From Salticus scenicus (Eukaryota > Arthropoda > Arachnida > Araneae > Salticidae): 64,000 nucleotides of DNA. The translations under genes and the position numbers were made by a program. Positions 26,218 to 34,961 of this stretch are shown here, piece by piece (the first letter of the stretch is position 1; the number at the start of each line of letters is the position of its first letter). Below the pieces are notes generated by a model, which saw only the letters and a program-made list of their open reading frames with translations, was not told the origin of the DNA and ran no database searches. The stretch is from positions 263,820,356 through 263,884,355 of the forward strand of contig OZ005652.1 in the NCBI GenBank assembly GCA_963930645.1, read 5' to 3'.

Positions 26218-26221
<4 letters not shown>

Positions 26222-26252
<31 letters not shown>

Positions 26253-26272
26253 TTTTTTTTTTTTTTTTTTTT
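26222..26272. repeat. A(n)T(n) palindrome, copy 19
   Basis: A-run 26222-26248 and T-run 26249-26272; only 9 nt separate it from the stop of the F-box/Bcl-2-like gene. GAGTGGGCGTGGC follows. Confidence 0.94.
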
Positions 26273-26310
26273 GAGTGGGCGTGGCACATCCATAATTACT
26301 ATATATAAGA
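26273..26310 (+). promoter_or_regulatory. Class A promoter of the 26367 gene
   Basis: GAGTGGGCGTGGC at 26273-26285, then ACTATATATAAGAGAG at about 26297, then the ATG at 26367. Confidence 0.65.
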
Positions 26311-26366
26311 GAGATGTGGTAGCGTCTAGCAATATTATTTATTATTTACCCACACAATTCTTTGCA

Positions 26367-26840
26367 ATGGCTGATCTACACTATGTTTATGCTGTGCATG
26401 TCTCTTTTGTTCGCTATGAAGGAAGGCAAATCCCATGGACTATTACTATGACTTCGACCGTGACACCATACAAGACTTTTAGTATTGGTTTGCTCAGCAA
26501 CAACTTTACCTGGACAGATTCTGATTTGAATTATAATTGTCTAAACGCGGATGATTTTCCCAGAAACCCTTCTAAAAAACTAAATCACCAAATCAGTCTG
26601 CCACATTTCGAATCTGAGTTTAGAGAAATCTATGGCGCAGAGTACTGGAAAGATGGCTGGGTGACACAATTGGCAGCCGTCGATCGGCCTACGTATGATT
26701 ATCTAAAAACATTTTGCAATTCAATTATATTGTTGGATAACACATTAATTGCTGAAGATAGAACCTTGGCTGCAGCATACAGGTATAACGTATTGCCAAA
26801 TAATGGAGAGGAATTTAAAGAAATTGTAATTGAAGGTTGA
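26367..26840 (+). CDS. Unknown protein, 157 aa; paralogue of 36069
   Basis: Not recognised. Shares with 36069-36509 an N-terminal strand pair (HVSFVRYEGRQIPW / HVTFILQNSNWKPW) and a C-terminal block AAVDRPTYDYLKTF...AEDRTLAAAYRYN versus GAVDKRTYDYLKNI...SEDITLGVAYRKF. The same short distance from an A(n)T(n) promoter is seen in both. The ATG at 26367 is chosen because the longer frame would begin upstream and read through the A/T runs as poly-Lys/poly-Phe. Confidence 0.7.
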   Translation: MADLHYVYAVHVSFVRYEGRQIPWTITMTSTVTPYKTFSIGLLSNNFTWTDSDLNYNCLNADDFPRNPSKKLNHQISLPHFESEFREIYGAEYWKDGWVTQLAAVDRPTYDYLKTFCNSIILLDNTLIAEDRTLAAAYRYNVLPNNGEEFKEIVIEG

Positions 26841-26871
26841 AGGACTTTTAAAAATCTTAGATACTCCCTTT

Positions 26872-26921
26872 AAAAAAAAAAAAAAAAAAAAAAAAATTTT
26901 TTTTTTTTTTTTTTTTTTTTT
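26872..26921. repeat. A(n)T(n) palindrome, copy 20
   Basis: A-run 26872-26896 and T-run 26897-26921; followed by CAATTGCCCCCGCCCACCC (a GC/CACCC box) and GTATATATATCAG. Confidence 0.94.
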
Positions 26922-27020
26922 CAATTGCCCCCGCCCACCCAAGTCTGTGTATATATATCAGAAAATTCTATTTAGACAATTTATTATTGTTAGATGGTAT
27001 GATATTGCACACATGCAAAT

Positions 27021-27227
27021 ATGCTAAGTAAAGTTTATGAGAGTTTTTTATTAATATGCTCATTCATATTTGCCACAATTTTACTTATTACAGCTCTTTT
27101 TATAGTTATATTATTTATAATAACGACTTTTATTATGGAATTTTTGCTAGGCCCAGAAATTACAAAAAAATGTATTAAAACATTTTTAGAAAAGATGAAA
27201 ATAAATCTTGTCTTTGCTCAAGAATAA
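27021..27227 (+). CDS. Small transmembrane protein, 68 aa
   Basis: One long hydrophobic stretch (LLICSFIFATILLITALFIV and beyond, about residues 9-43) can make one or two membrane segments and is followed by a basic amphipathic tail (ITKKCIKTFLEKMK). Not recognised. The RING-H2 gene begins 22 nt after its stop with no separator, suggesting a bicistronic transcript under the promoter at about 26940. Confidence 0.55.
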   Translation: MLSKVYESFLLICSFIFATILLITALFIVILFIITTFIMEFLLGPEITKKCIKTFLEKMKINLVFAQE

Positions 27228-27249
27228 AGGGTTATGCAATTTTTCAAAT

Positions 27250-27483
27250 ATGGATAAATGTTTGTGCTGTAATAAGTTAATAAACTATCCAAGATCGAAT
27301 TATAGATTGGATTGCGAACACGCTTTTCATCAGCGATGCCTTGTAAATTATTTTCAAAACCATCCACTCAAATGCCTGGAATGTACCCAGCCGCTATCTT
27401 ACATTGATCTAACATATTTTCAAAGCATTCATGAAATAGTAAATGATATAGAAGATACTGATTCAGGCTTTGAATCTAATTAA
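27250..27483 (+). CDS. RING-H2 finger protein, 77 aa
   Basis: Ligand series C-x2-C (CLCC), C-x-H-x2-H-x2-C (CEHAFHQRC), C-x2-C (CLEC), the order of a RING-H2/C3H2C3 domain, predicted to recruit an E2 and act as an E3 ubiquitin ligase. Nearly the whole protein is the RING; the acidic tail is DIEDTDSGFESN. An ATG at 27250 rather than the upstream in-frame TTG gives the compact domain. The preceding gene encodes a small membrane protein, so the pair could act together at a membrane, which is speculative. Confidence 0.75.
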   Translation: MDKCLCCNKLINYPRSNYRLDCEHAFHQRCLVNYFQNHPLKCLECTQPLSYIDLTYFQSIHEIVNDIEDTDSGFESN

Positions 27484-27538
27484 TTCATGTCTTAGAAATA
27501 TAACTTTAGAAACCAACTTCATCAACCAACCAACCGTT

Positions 27539-27559
27539 AAAAAAAAAAAAAAAAAAAAA

Positions 27560-27595
<36 letters not shown>
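27539..27595. repeat. A(n)T(n) palindrome, copy 21
   Basis: A-run 27539-27563 and T-run 27564-27595; left flank CATCAACCAACCAACCG, right flank GTGAGCGTGGC then TATATATAAGAC. Confidence 0.94.
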
Positions 27596-27596
<1 letters not shown>

Positions 27597-27692
27597 TGAG
27601 CGTGGCTCATGTATATATAAGACTGTTGACTTGTCACTTCATCATTCTATCTCGATCTTTGCCAGCAGCAGTCATATCTTTCCTTTACGGAC

Positions 27693-28064
27693 ATGGAATC
27701 AACAGTATCCTACAGCTCTTTGGTTTGGACGTTAAGAAATAATAATATGGAGCTAGCACATAAAAATGATAAATTGGCTAAAGAAGTTAACGATTTACGA
27801 GATATATCTTTTTTTCAAAGTATATTAAATGAATTAATATATGCTGAAAATGTCCGATTAAGGGGTGAGCGATCTCGCCTTTGTATGGATGCAGCACAAA
27901 TTGCTGTAACTTTAAACGAAAAGATAATTAGTTTAAATTCGATCATCAACAAACAACGTAGACTGTCAGCAGCAACACTGAAAATGTCAAAAGCTAAAGA
28001 TAGTTTTAAACGTAAAACTAAAAGGATTATAAAGCCCAAGAAATGTACAATATGCCAAGGATAA
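27693..28064 (+). CDS. Coiled-coil protein ending in a truncated RING, 123 aa
   Basis: Residues about 15-45 and 70-95 are predicted coiled coil (NNNMELAHKNDKLAKEVNDL, LNEKIISLNSIINKQRR). A very basic segment (KRKTKRIIKPKK) leads to CTICQG at the end, which looks like the first Cys pair of a C-terminal RING finger cut short by the stop. The downstream frames do not supply the rest of a RING. It may be a truncated relative of a leucine-zipper RING protein, or the Cys pair may be coincidental. Confidence 0.6.
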   Translation: MESTVSYSSLVWTLRNNNMELAHKNDKLAKEVNDLRDISFFQSILNELIYAENVRLRGERSRLCMDAAQIAVTLNEKIISLNSIINKQRRLSAATLKMSKAKDSFKRKTKRIIKPKKCTICQG

Positions 28065-28079
28065 TAAAATCGTAACCAA

Positions 28080-28113
28080 GCCATCAAGGTCACACATTTA
28101 AAAAAAAAAAAAA

Positions 28114-28145
<32 letters not shown>

Positions 28146-28165
28146 CACGTGACCTTGATATTATT
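28080..28165. repeat. A(n)T(n) palindrome, copy 22, with CAAGGTCAC arms
   Basis: A-run 28100-28117 and T-run 28118-28145. The flanks are ATCAAGGTCACAC on the left and CACGTGACCTTGAT on the right, an inverted pair of FTZ-F1/NR5-like boxes plus a CACGTG E-box, instead of the GGTTGGTTG arms. Confidence 0.93.
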
Positions 28166-28228
28166 TATTTTTATACTGGCCTTTTGCTATATAAGTAAGG
28201 TTCGTTGGATTGCTATTATTATTTCATA

Positions 28229-28975
28229 ATGGAAGCTATGAATCCTATTGAGATGCTTATTGATGGGGCTGTTCAGCATGAAGTCTTGCAGAATAAAAAT
28301 CCTTACTTGACTATGGAGACTATCATTTTACGTTTGTACAAGAAAATTTCACAGTATACGCGTGTCCAGTTCTATCAGAATGAGAAAACTCTACTGTTTG
28401 CGCAATATCACGATGAAATTTTGAATGCCTATGAAAGTATAAAATCTAGGCTGTCTCACGAAGAGCGAGCTACGGTAGAACGTGTCCTATCTAGAGATTG
28501 CCCACATCCCAACGAATTGCTGAAGTTTACCTGTACTTGGTACAAACATGATCCTGCCAGCATTTGTAGATGGTTTGCTGTCGATGGTATCATTAACCTA
28601 CATCCTAAATATTACGTTCAAGATGCCTTTAACAATAATTTCGAGAAACACAATGCAGCCGTCAGGGCTCTGTATACTTATTACTCTAATCCTGAAAGCA
28701 TCAAATTGATCGTGAGCAAGGCCCTGGATATTGAAGGTGACGAAACATATGCGGCAGATCCCGATATGGATAGGTGTTTGGAACTGTACGTAACAATGGT
28801 GGGTGAAGAAGAAATGAAACGTGTGGCAGAAGACAGGCGAACCAAGCTGCGAGCTCAACAGCAACCCAATAAGCGTAAAAGAAAAATACAGCCTCTGAAA
28901 TTATCCGAAACTGTAGAAAATCCAATTGTAGAGACCCCAGAATCGCCTAGGCCGATTTCACCCCAAAATGAGTAA
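28229..28975 (+). CDS. Unknown protein, 248 aa, with basic C-terminus
   Basis: Not recognised. Predominantly helical (ETIILRLYKKISQYTRVQFY, HEERATVERVLSRD), with a Trp-rich segment (CTWYKHDPASICRWFAVDG) near residue 105, then a basic NLS-like cluster NKRKRKIQ near 218 and a Pro/Ser tail ending SPRPISPQNE. The ATG at 28229 is preferred over an upstream TTG. Its 3' end overlaps the convergent gene 28958-29560 by 18 nt, so no A(n)T(n) separates them. Confidence 0.65.
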   Translation: MEAMNPIEMLIDGAVQHEVLQNKNPYLTMETIILRLYKKISQYTRVQFYQNEKTLLFAQYHDEILNAYESIKSRLSHEERATVERVLSRDCPHPNELLKFTCTWYKHDPASICRWFAVDGIINLHPKYYVQDAFNNNFEKHNAAVRALYTYYSNPESIKLIVSKALDIEGDETYAADPDMDRCLELYVTMVGEEEMKRVAEDRRTKLRAQQQPNKRKRKIQPLKLSETVENPIVETPESPRPISPQNE

Positions 28976-29560
28976 TAGCTGACGGTTAGAATAATCAGGT
29001 TTCAGTTTCTTTAAAAGGTTTTGGCGTAAATTTTCACCGATTGACAGATGCCATTTAGAAGTCGTGCTGAGAAGGTCCATAGCAGTCAAAATTTTCAAAT
29101 AGGCCTCATGACAATTTTCTACGTTTGATAAGTCTATTCTAGTATTTTCAATTTTCTCGCAGAAAGGCCAAGCGTGGTTCGTCGGAGGTACCATCGCTTC
29201 CATATCTGACAGGTCATCTGTAGGTTGGGAGATATCAAAAATCTTGTCACATTTTATAACCTGAGTGTATAATGGATTCCAGAAGAGTTGCAAATGGCTG
29301 CTCAAAACGATTGTCCAAACGTCAGATGGAATAATGGCGTCAAACGAAGGTTCGATCACAATATGTAATAGACGTGATTCGTATAGATTTAGACGATATA
29401 AAAATGTCAGCTCGTAGTCTGATACGGGTTCTAGCTCAGGAATGGAATCCAAATAGAATTTGACTAGGTTAGGATAACGTCCATAATGACTATAAATTAT
29501 GGTAGATTTCTTAGAAACTAAAGCCTTTTGAAAAAATTCCATATCTTGATTATTAAACAT
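28958..29560 (-). CDS. Unknown protein, 200 aa; paralogue of 56516
   Basis: Shares with 56516-57331 the sequence order TIIYSHYGRYPNLVKFYLD (TCIVFGNLGRQPYLLNYYLD there), YRL/YRV, a hydrophobic strand LLHIVIEPSFDAII (FLFIVEPLFGSTI), TIVLSSHLQL (LVVLTSHLNL) and NCHEAYLKILTAMDLL near the C-terminus. The alternating beta strands suggest a Rossmann-like or P-loop-like fold, but no Walker motif is visible. It starts 2 nt from an A-run on its 5' side. Confidence 0.65.
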   Translation of the reverse strand: MFNNQDMEFFQKALVSKKSTIIYSHYGRYPNLVKFYLDSIPELEPVSDYELTFLYRLNLYESRLLHIVIEPSFDAIIPSDVWTIVLSSHLQLFWNPLYTQVIKCDKIFDISQPTDDLSDMEAMVPPTNHAWPFCEKIENTRIDLSNVENCHEAYLKILTAMDLLSTTSKWHLSIGENLRQNLLKKLKPDYSNRQLLLILG

Positions 29561-29561
29561 T

Positions 29562-29591
29562 AAAAAAAAAAAAAAAAAAAAAAAGCCTTTG

Positions 29592-29623
<32 letters not shown>
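29562..29623. repeat. Interrupted A(n)T(n) element, copy 23
   Basis: A-run 29562-29583, an 11-nt spacer GCCTTTGTATA, then T-run 29595-29623. The right flank AATTCAAGGTCATATTATTT carries an FTZ-F1-like box and TATCTATATATGGG. It lies between divergent genes. Confidence 0.9.
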
Positions 29624-29627
<4 letters not shown>

Positions 29628-29761
29628 CAAGGTCATATTATTTATCTATATATGGGTGCCTCCTCTGCGCAAGGATCATTCATGGTAGAGCCTTCTATCT
29701 ATGAGGTCTTAAGTTTTTCTGAAAGCTACATACGGCTTAACTGAAATAGATTAAATTATTA

Positions 29762-30550
29762 ATGCTAAGTTTTTTGTCAAGAAAGCATCAAAAAGGTGTC
29801 ATGAGACAAACGGATAAATATACTACTTCATATGGCTTAATCGTCAAAAATTCTGACAACCAAGTTGTACTTATCAAGCGTAAGGTGCCATACTGTGTGC
29901 AAAATTATTACACGCATCTCCATAAAAGCAAAACTAAGTATTGTGAATATTCCAAGAATGCCTTTGACCAGATACGAGACGTTTTTGAAAGAGAACAGTT
30001 ACCAAAGCTGAGCGAAGAATATAAATTGGATTATATGTGCTTTGTGAATGGCAAATTGTACGAAGATCTGTACGATTTTCCGCATGGACAGCCGTCTACG
30101 AAAAACCCACAAACCTTATTTGATTATTTTATAACGGCGTATCGAGAATTTCGTGAAGAAACTGGCTTCAGATTTACTTTTACGAAAGAAGACGTGGAAA
30201 ATTATCCAATCGTGCATTTTGAATTTATGGGATGCGATAAGATTTATTATAAACAATATTATTTTCTTATTGAAAATGTAAAAGATTTGAAGAGATACAG
30301 ATATTTTGATTCACTCGATTTTCCAATGATATCGTCTGCCCAAATTAAGAGTTGGAATGATGATCGACTTGTGTATACAGGCCAACTGTATCCCGTAAAA
30401 ATAGCATATAATTATTTTAAAATTCAGCAAAAAATAAAAATTGATAATAAGCATAAAATTTTTGAGAATTTTTATCCAAAGTACTATATAATTTCTTATC
30501 AAAAAAAAGAAGATGATAAGAAACTGATGGAAAAAATATTTAAAAATTAA
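29762..30550 (+). CDS. Nudix hydrolase, viral decapping-like, 262 aa
   Basis: Nudix box at residues about 109-136 with the core REFREETGF (RExxEExG) preceded by a Gly; the conserved Glu of the GX5E part is not visible, and the loop is longer than the consensus. Upstream TTSYGLIVKNSDNQVVLIKR is the strand that precedes the box in poxvirus D9/D10 and asfarvirus g5R-like enzymes, which remove mRNA caps or cleave diphosphoinositol phosphates. Baculovirus Ac38-type ADP-ribose pyrophosphatases are an alternative. The C-terminus is very Lys-rich. With an RNA ligase and LEF-4 in the same window it adds to an RNA-end-processing set. Confidence 0.8.
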   Translation: MLSFLSRKHQKGVMRQTDKYTTSYGLIVKNSDNQVVLIKRKVPYCVQNYYTHLHKSKTKYCEYSKNAFDQIRDVFEREQLPKLSEEYKLDYMCFVNGKLYEDLYDFPHGQPSTKNPQTLFDYFITAYREFREETGFRFTFTKEDVENYPIVHFEFMGCDKIYYKQYYFLIENVKDLKRYRYFDSLDFPMISSAQIKSWNDDRLVYTGQLYPVKIAYNYFKIQQKIKIDNKHKIFENFYPKYYIISYQKKEDDKKLMEKIFKN

Positions 30551-30557
30551 TTAATAA

Positions 30558-30576
30558 AAAGCCACACCCACCCTTG

Positions 30577-30634
<58 letters not shown>

Positions 30635-30655
30635 GGTGGGTGTGGCCTTCTTCAA
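30558..30655. repeat. A(n)T(n) palindrome, copy 24, with GCCACACCC arms
   Basis: A-run 30577-30603 and T-run 30604-30630. The arms GCCACACCCACCCTTG and AAGAGGTGGGTGTGGCC form an inverted pair of KLF-like boxes around the runs. CTATAAAAAGGC follows at about 30660. Confidence 0.94.
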
Positions 30656-30705
30656 ACCTATAAAAAGGCAACGCCGCACTCTCAAACTATCATTCTACTG
30701 CAATC

Positions 30706-31238
30706 ATGAATCCTGCTATCTTCTGTTGTCAAGATGAAGTCTTTGCTGAGGCCGTTTGGCTGAATGTTGGAAACGGATCCCTAAAACCGTTAGAAATAGC
30801 ATTTGCCATTTCTCCAGATAAGGTCTACATATTTACAGTAGCACCCTTGCCTCAACATTACTGGGTCACGCTAAGAGATCTTGCCCAAACTAGATCTAGA
30901 ATACATAACAAAGATCGTTTTTACAATTCTCAATGTGAACAGCTACTTTTACAGCCAAAACTCTTCGAATGGAGACTTAAAGCCAACAGTTGGCTTAATA
31001 AGCTGACATATTGCGTTCCGTTAGACACTCCACTGTATGTCCATGGTCGTGCCCAGTACAAATTTTTCAAGCATCAGTGCGGATACAGAAACGTACATCT
31101 GGTTAAAGTGCCAACTGGAGTAAGAATCATAAACGCTTGTCATTTTCATCTGAAGTCGAAATTGTTAGATTATCCTTGTCCAGGAATAGAAGTAGCTACG
31201 ATGGCCTATCATCGAAGAGATCTTCAAATAAAACAATA

Positions 31239-31239
<1 letters not shown>
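30706..31239 (+). CDS. Possible RNase H-like (Maelstrom-like) fold protein, 177 aa
   Basis: Paralogue of 20631-21206, with matching blocks EAVWLN, LKPLEIAFAISPDKVYIFTV, WLNKLTYCVPLDTPLYVHG, QYKFFKHQCGYRNVHLVK and LLDYPCPGIEVATMAYH. Conserved E in LEIA, Cys/His residues in QCGYRNVH and YPCPG could form the Glu-Cys-His-Cys site of a Maelstrom-like domain; the protein at 47020 shares the same order more clearly. RNA binding or nuclease activity is only a suggestion. Confidence 0.6.

Positions 31240-31242
<3 letters not shown>

Positions 31243-31309
<67 letters not shown>
31243..31309. repeat. A(n)T(n) palindrome, copy 25
   Basis: A-run 31243-31272 and T-run 31273-31309, only 3 nt after the stop of 30706-31239. 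The right flank AATGTGGCCTTG holds an FTZ-F1-like CAAGGCCA in reverse, then TTTATAAATC. It is the last such element before the lef-8 block. Confidence 0.94.
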
Positions 31310-31312
<3 letters not shown>

Positions 31313-31349
31313 GTGGCCTTGTTTTTTTTATTTATAAATCAAGCTAACG

Positions 31350-31577
31350 ATGGGCTATAAAACCTTTGTCCAATCCATCTTTGGCAATCAGTACTCGTTT
31401 CATGCCCCATACTTACACGGGCTCAATCTCTACTGTCTCTTCGTTATTACGTTAACAGTGTCCCTTTGCGTTTATACCCTGCATCAGCATCAAGATGTCT
31501 GCGACAACACCTTCAAGCAGCGCGTCCATGACCTACGAATTAAATACGCCAGTGCTAGACGTCCCGGCTATGATTAA
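31350..31577 (+). CDS. Small membrane protein overlapping lef-8, 75 aa
   Basis: One transmembrane segment (LYCLFVITLTVSLCVYTL, residues about 27-44) with an external or lumenal N-terminus and a basic tail (FKQRVHDLRIKYASARRP). The last 83 nt overlap the start of lef-8 in another frame. The ATG lies about 13 nt after TTTATAAATC, so a longer leader is unlikely. Real-gene status is supported by the hydrophobic profile and position, not by homology. Confidence 0.5.
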   Translation: MGYKTFVQSIFGNQYSFHAPYLHGLNLYCLFVITLTVSLCVYTLHQHQDVCDNTFKQRVHDLRIKYASARRPGYD

Positions 31578-34137
31578 ACCTATTTTAGATAATTATAACA
31601 TACACGTTAATAATTTTATTCGATTTTTGCGCGATCGTCTAGATGTCTATCTCGTTTACGAAGGCCCAGCCGATCCCCATCAGCACATTTTGTTAAGAAC
31701 CATGTACGCGTGTTCTATCAAATCCAAAAAAATTTTAAAAGATGTATTTCCAATCATGATAGGATCGCTTCTAGATATGGCCATTCGCCATCAAAACGAG
31801 AGGTCTTTTCGCGAACCTCTGTCGGCCTCTGAAACCCAGTATCCATTTACAAAATTAGATGTAGGTAGTGGATTCTTTCTAGTCGGTGGTTCTTTGCGCC
31901 ATTTACCCTATTTCTATACGAACGATCCTACCAACACGCATGTCATTCAAAGAAAAATTGTTCGAGTCTATTCCTACAATGCTCTGGATCGCGGAAAAGA
32001 GTTAAATTTCTACGTGGCAGACTACGATGGCAAAAAATGTGGTGATGTGGTAGTTATTCATAACAACGGTACTAAAACCAACGACGATCCACATTTTTTC
32101 AATCATTGTCCCTATCCAGTAAATTTGACGGCTTACATGTCCATGCTGTATCGAAACGAGCATTTTGACATCGATCATCTGGGTAATAAAATGGTTGTCA
32201 GCCCAGGCCACATGTTTACCAAACTCTTCATAAAATATTTGTACGGTCCTCTGCTGCAGCAAGATTGGAAGCTGATCAAAGCCAGAACGGGTCTGGTCTC
32301 GAAATCTATCGAAGACGGGTTCCTGCTGCACGTTCTGTCTCGAAAAACGGTCTATTATAAGGAAACTAAATCTGCTGGAAAGATGACCAACGAGCCTTCA
32401 GGATCGCATCGCGAAATAGGTGTCAACGGTGAAGTATTCATGGAAAAAAATATAGGTTGCTATAGAGAAATTACGTCTCAGACCTACAAACTAAATCCTT
32501 ATCTGCTACACGTTATAGTGAGACAGATTTCCAAAAAAGTTAAAAATTCAACCGTCGATTCTTTTCATCCTAGGTATTTGTATTTTTTATGCATACTGGG
32601 TATTTTCGAAACAAAAAACGTGGGTCGCACGACTATGATGGTCAGAGATACGATTGTTTCTACGTGCGACGATCTGGATCCAGTCTATCATGATGTACCC
32701 AATGATAAATTTTGGGATGAGCTGAAACTCGAGTCTCAGAAAGACAGCCGCTATTTCGTAGTTGTGAACGAGGCCTGCATACCCGTAACCGAAAAATCTT
32801 TTTACGGCATCGAGCTGCTGAGGCTGAAGAACCATTTCAAGACAATCGAGTGCTATCAGAGAGAAAATTTTATCATTATCCGTTATAAGATGGGTTTCAT
32901 TATGAAAAGGGTGCCTGACACGGATATCTGGGTGACCCCGTACGACATCTCGTATTACATACACAGGCTGGCTGGGATTCATGCGACCAGCTACTTGGTG
33001 GATCTGAACCGATTTTGTAACCATACAGCCTTTCCGAAAAATATTTTGGCCTTCAACGCGATGAAAAATTCTGTTTTGGCTACGACTTCGGAATACGCTC
33101 TATATTTTATGGATACGGTATCCACTTATTATAAAAAACTGACTCCTGACCATAAAGTTCTCATACCGGCCAAGAAGGATGGCGTTTCTGAACATTTTGA
33201 GATAGCCATGCCTCAGCCCGTAGTCACTTACATGAGTTTCAAAGGCTGCACGCAAGAAGACTGCATAGCGAAACGTAAAGGCTACGATGCGTTCGATGGC
33301 TGTAGGTTTTACACGCTCAGATTGAATTTGGATGCCAAATCTTGGGTTAAATTTTATCCCGTTCGCGGCGACGAAGATCCAGAATCTGGTTTATTGGGGA
33401 CGCTTGTTAGCGGCGATGTTTTACAAGTCGAACCTTATTCTTTACATATAATACTGAATAAAATTTCTGATAGTGAATACCGCATTCGTTTCAACAAAAC
33501 GCCGTTCAGGGTCGCTCAGCATTTCATAAGCGGAGACAAACTGACTATTAGCGTAGAACAACAGCATGTCTGCGATACAGGAGACAAACTCTGTAGTTTG
33601 CACGGTCAGAAAGGGGTCGTGCGAGTCTTGGAAGAGATGCCTATTTTGGATGATGGAATCGTACCCGATTTGATAGTGAACCCTTACTGCATGTTCAGGA
33701 TGACGCCCGGACAGATTTTAGAAGCCATGTATTTGGGCGGGGGCAGAGACAGCCAATCCGTACGTAATTCGAAAGGTGTTTTGATACGAGACGCGAAGGC
33801 CTTCTATGGCAAGACGTTTTATTTTTCGGTCGCGTATTGGGCTAGCGAACACTTATACGCTCCCGTAAAATGTGTGTTGGATAGAGTGACCAACCAACCC
33901 GTCAAAGGTCGCAGTAGAAGAGGCGGTATGAAATTGGGAAATATGGAAGTTAATGCTATAAGAGGCAGCGGTACGGCGTCTGCGTTTGAAGAAAAATTTT
34001 TTGAACATGGTGATAGAGTGCATATTGAGGCTACTGTGGCGATACCTAAATCGGTCAACGTGGTCATTGAAGACGCGAAATGCTACAAATATCTTTTAGA
34101 ATATAAGACAGAACCTACCATACAGATGGAGGATTGA
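31495..34137 (+). CDS. LEF-8, RNA polymerase beta-like subunit, 880 aa
   Basis: Largest-class catalytic subunit of the naldavirus DNA-directed RNA polymerase that transcribes late genes. The diagnostic motif GDKLCSLHGQKGVVRVLEE (H703 to G707 is the HGQKG core, shared with RPB2-type subunits) is followed by DLIVNPYCMFRMTPGQILE near 728-746, the RPB2-type fork/switch region. The length matches baculovirus LEF-8. The ATG at 31495 is preceded by ATCAAG; an alternative in-frame ATG is at 31528. It follows the small membrane-protein gene with an overlap, and the downstream 1.9 kb has no gene. Confidence 0.95.
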   Translation: MSATTPSSSASMTYELNTPVLDVPAMIKPILDNYNIHVNNFIRFLRDRLDVYLVYEGPADPHQHILLRTMYACSIKSKKILKDVFPIMIGSLLDMAIRHQNERSFREPLSASETQYPFTKLDVGSGFFLVGGSLRHLPYFYTNDPTNTHVIQRKIVRVYSYNALDRGKELNFYVADYDGKKCGDVVVIHNNGTKTNDDPHFFNHCPYPVNLTAYMSMLYRNEHFDIDHLGNKMVVSPGHMFTKLFIKYLYGPLLQQDWKLIKARTGLVSKSIEDGFLLHVLSRKTVYYKETKSAGKMTNEPSGSHREIGVNGEVFMEKNIGCYREITSQTYKLNPYLLHVIVRQISKKVKNSTVDSFHPRYLYFLCILGIFETKNVGRTTMMVRDTIVSTCDDLDPVYHDVPNDKFWDELKLESQKDSRYFVVVNEACIPVTEKSFYGIELLRLKNHFKTIECYQRENFIIIRYKMGFIMKRVPDTDIWVTPYDISYYIHRLAGIHATSYLVDLNRFCNHTAFPKNILAFNAMKNSVLATTSEYALYFMDTVSTYYKKLTPDHKVLIPAKKDGVSEHFEIAMPQPVVTYMSFKGCTQEDCIAKRKGYDAFDGCRFYTLRLNLDAKSWVKFYPVRGDEDPESGLLGTLVSGDVLQVEPYSLHIILNKISDSEYRIRFNKTPFRVAQHFISGDKLTISVEQQHVCDTGDKLCSLHGQKGVVRVLEEMPILDDGIVPDLIVNPYCMFRMTPGQILEAMYLGGGRDSQSVRNSKGVLIRDAKAFYGKTFYFSVAYWASEHLYAPVKCVLDRVTNQPVKGRSRRGGMKLGNMEVNAIRGSGTASAFEEKFFEHGDRVHIEATVAIPKSVNVVIEDAKCYKYLLEYKTEPTIQMED

Positions 34138-34960
34138 CGCGATAATTTTAAATTTGTAGATACGAGTTACAGTTTGTCGTTTTAAATAGACAGTTTTGTA
34201 CGAAATGTATTTTGCTATTAATTTTTTAACAACAAGGGTCGCTATTTTATAGATTTGATACTCTGAGCCCTAAGGTCATTTTTTCTAATTTTTGCGACTA
34301 AATACCTCATTTTTTATAATGCCAGAGTTGGTCTCAGAGGTTACATGGTACTCGATTAGAAAATATGAGGCGTTTTGTCTTTCAAATTAGAAAAAATGAT
34401 TTTTGAAAAAGACATAAATATTTATGTTATCGTATACGATACCGTATTAGTACTGGAACAGGTTTTTAATTTGCGTGGTCAAAACTAGGGTGTTGAATTC
34501 CAGTAAAATGTATATGACCAAAAGAGGCTTCGAGCAGCGACTGCATAATGGTTAAAGCATGAATTAATGAATCGAGCACTGACTGCATAATTTTTAAAGC
34601 ATATCTTAATGTATAGAGCGTTGAACAAATAAGGGGGGATATATGTAACAAAAGCCTCGAGCTTTAAACTAACAAATAGTTTAAAGCCTCGAGCTTTAAA
34701 CTAACAAATAGTTGGGCAAAGTTGAGCAAAACAAAAAGCCACGAGCAAGCGCGGCAGAATGTAGAGAGCAAAAAAGTATGTAGAAATATAGTATAAGCAA
34801 TATTTGCATGGTCTAAATTTGTACAAAAACCTTAGAGCATCTATAGAGAGGCTATATTTTGTTTTTTAAGTAAAATATTTAGCATCTCGTTTTTTATTTT
34901 AAGAATGTCGGAGTAAAATAGGATTATGAATCGTAGCTAGCTTATAGTAATGGGTTTACA
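34138..34960. other. Non-coding region downstream of lef-8
   Basis: No gene is seen. It contains a direct 32-nt duplication (AAAGCCTCGAGCTTTAAACT at about 34655 and 34685) and several diverged ATGACC/GCATAATG-type fragments. It leads into hr-like array B. Confidence 0.6.
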
Positions 34961-34961
34961 T

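Noticed and set aside
26169..26366. Upstream extensions of ORFs that read the A/T elements as poly-Lys/poly-Phe (for example before 26367, 13833, 21530, 27470)
   Set aside because: The Lys/Phe runs are the A(n)T(n) palindrome read in frame; proper ATGs lie downstream of TATA boxes, so the extensions are artefacts.
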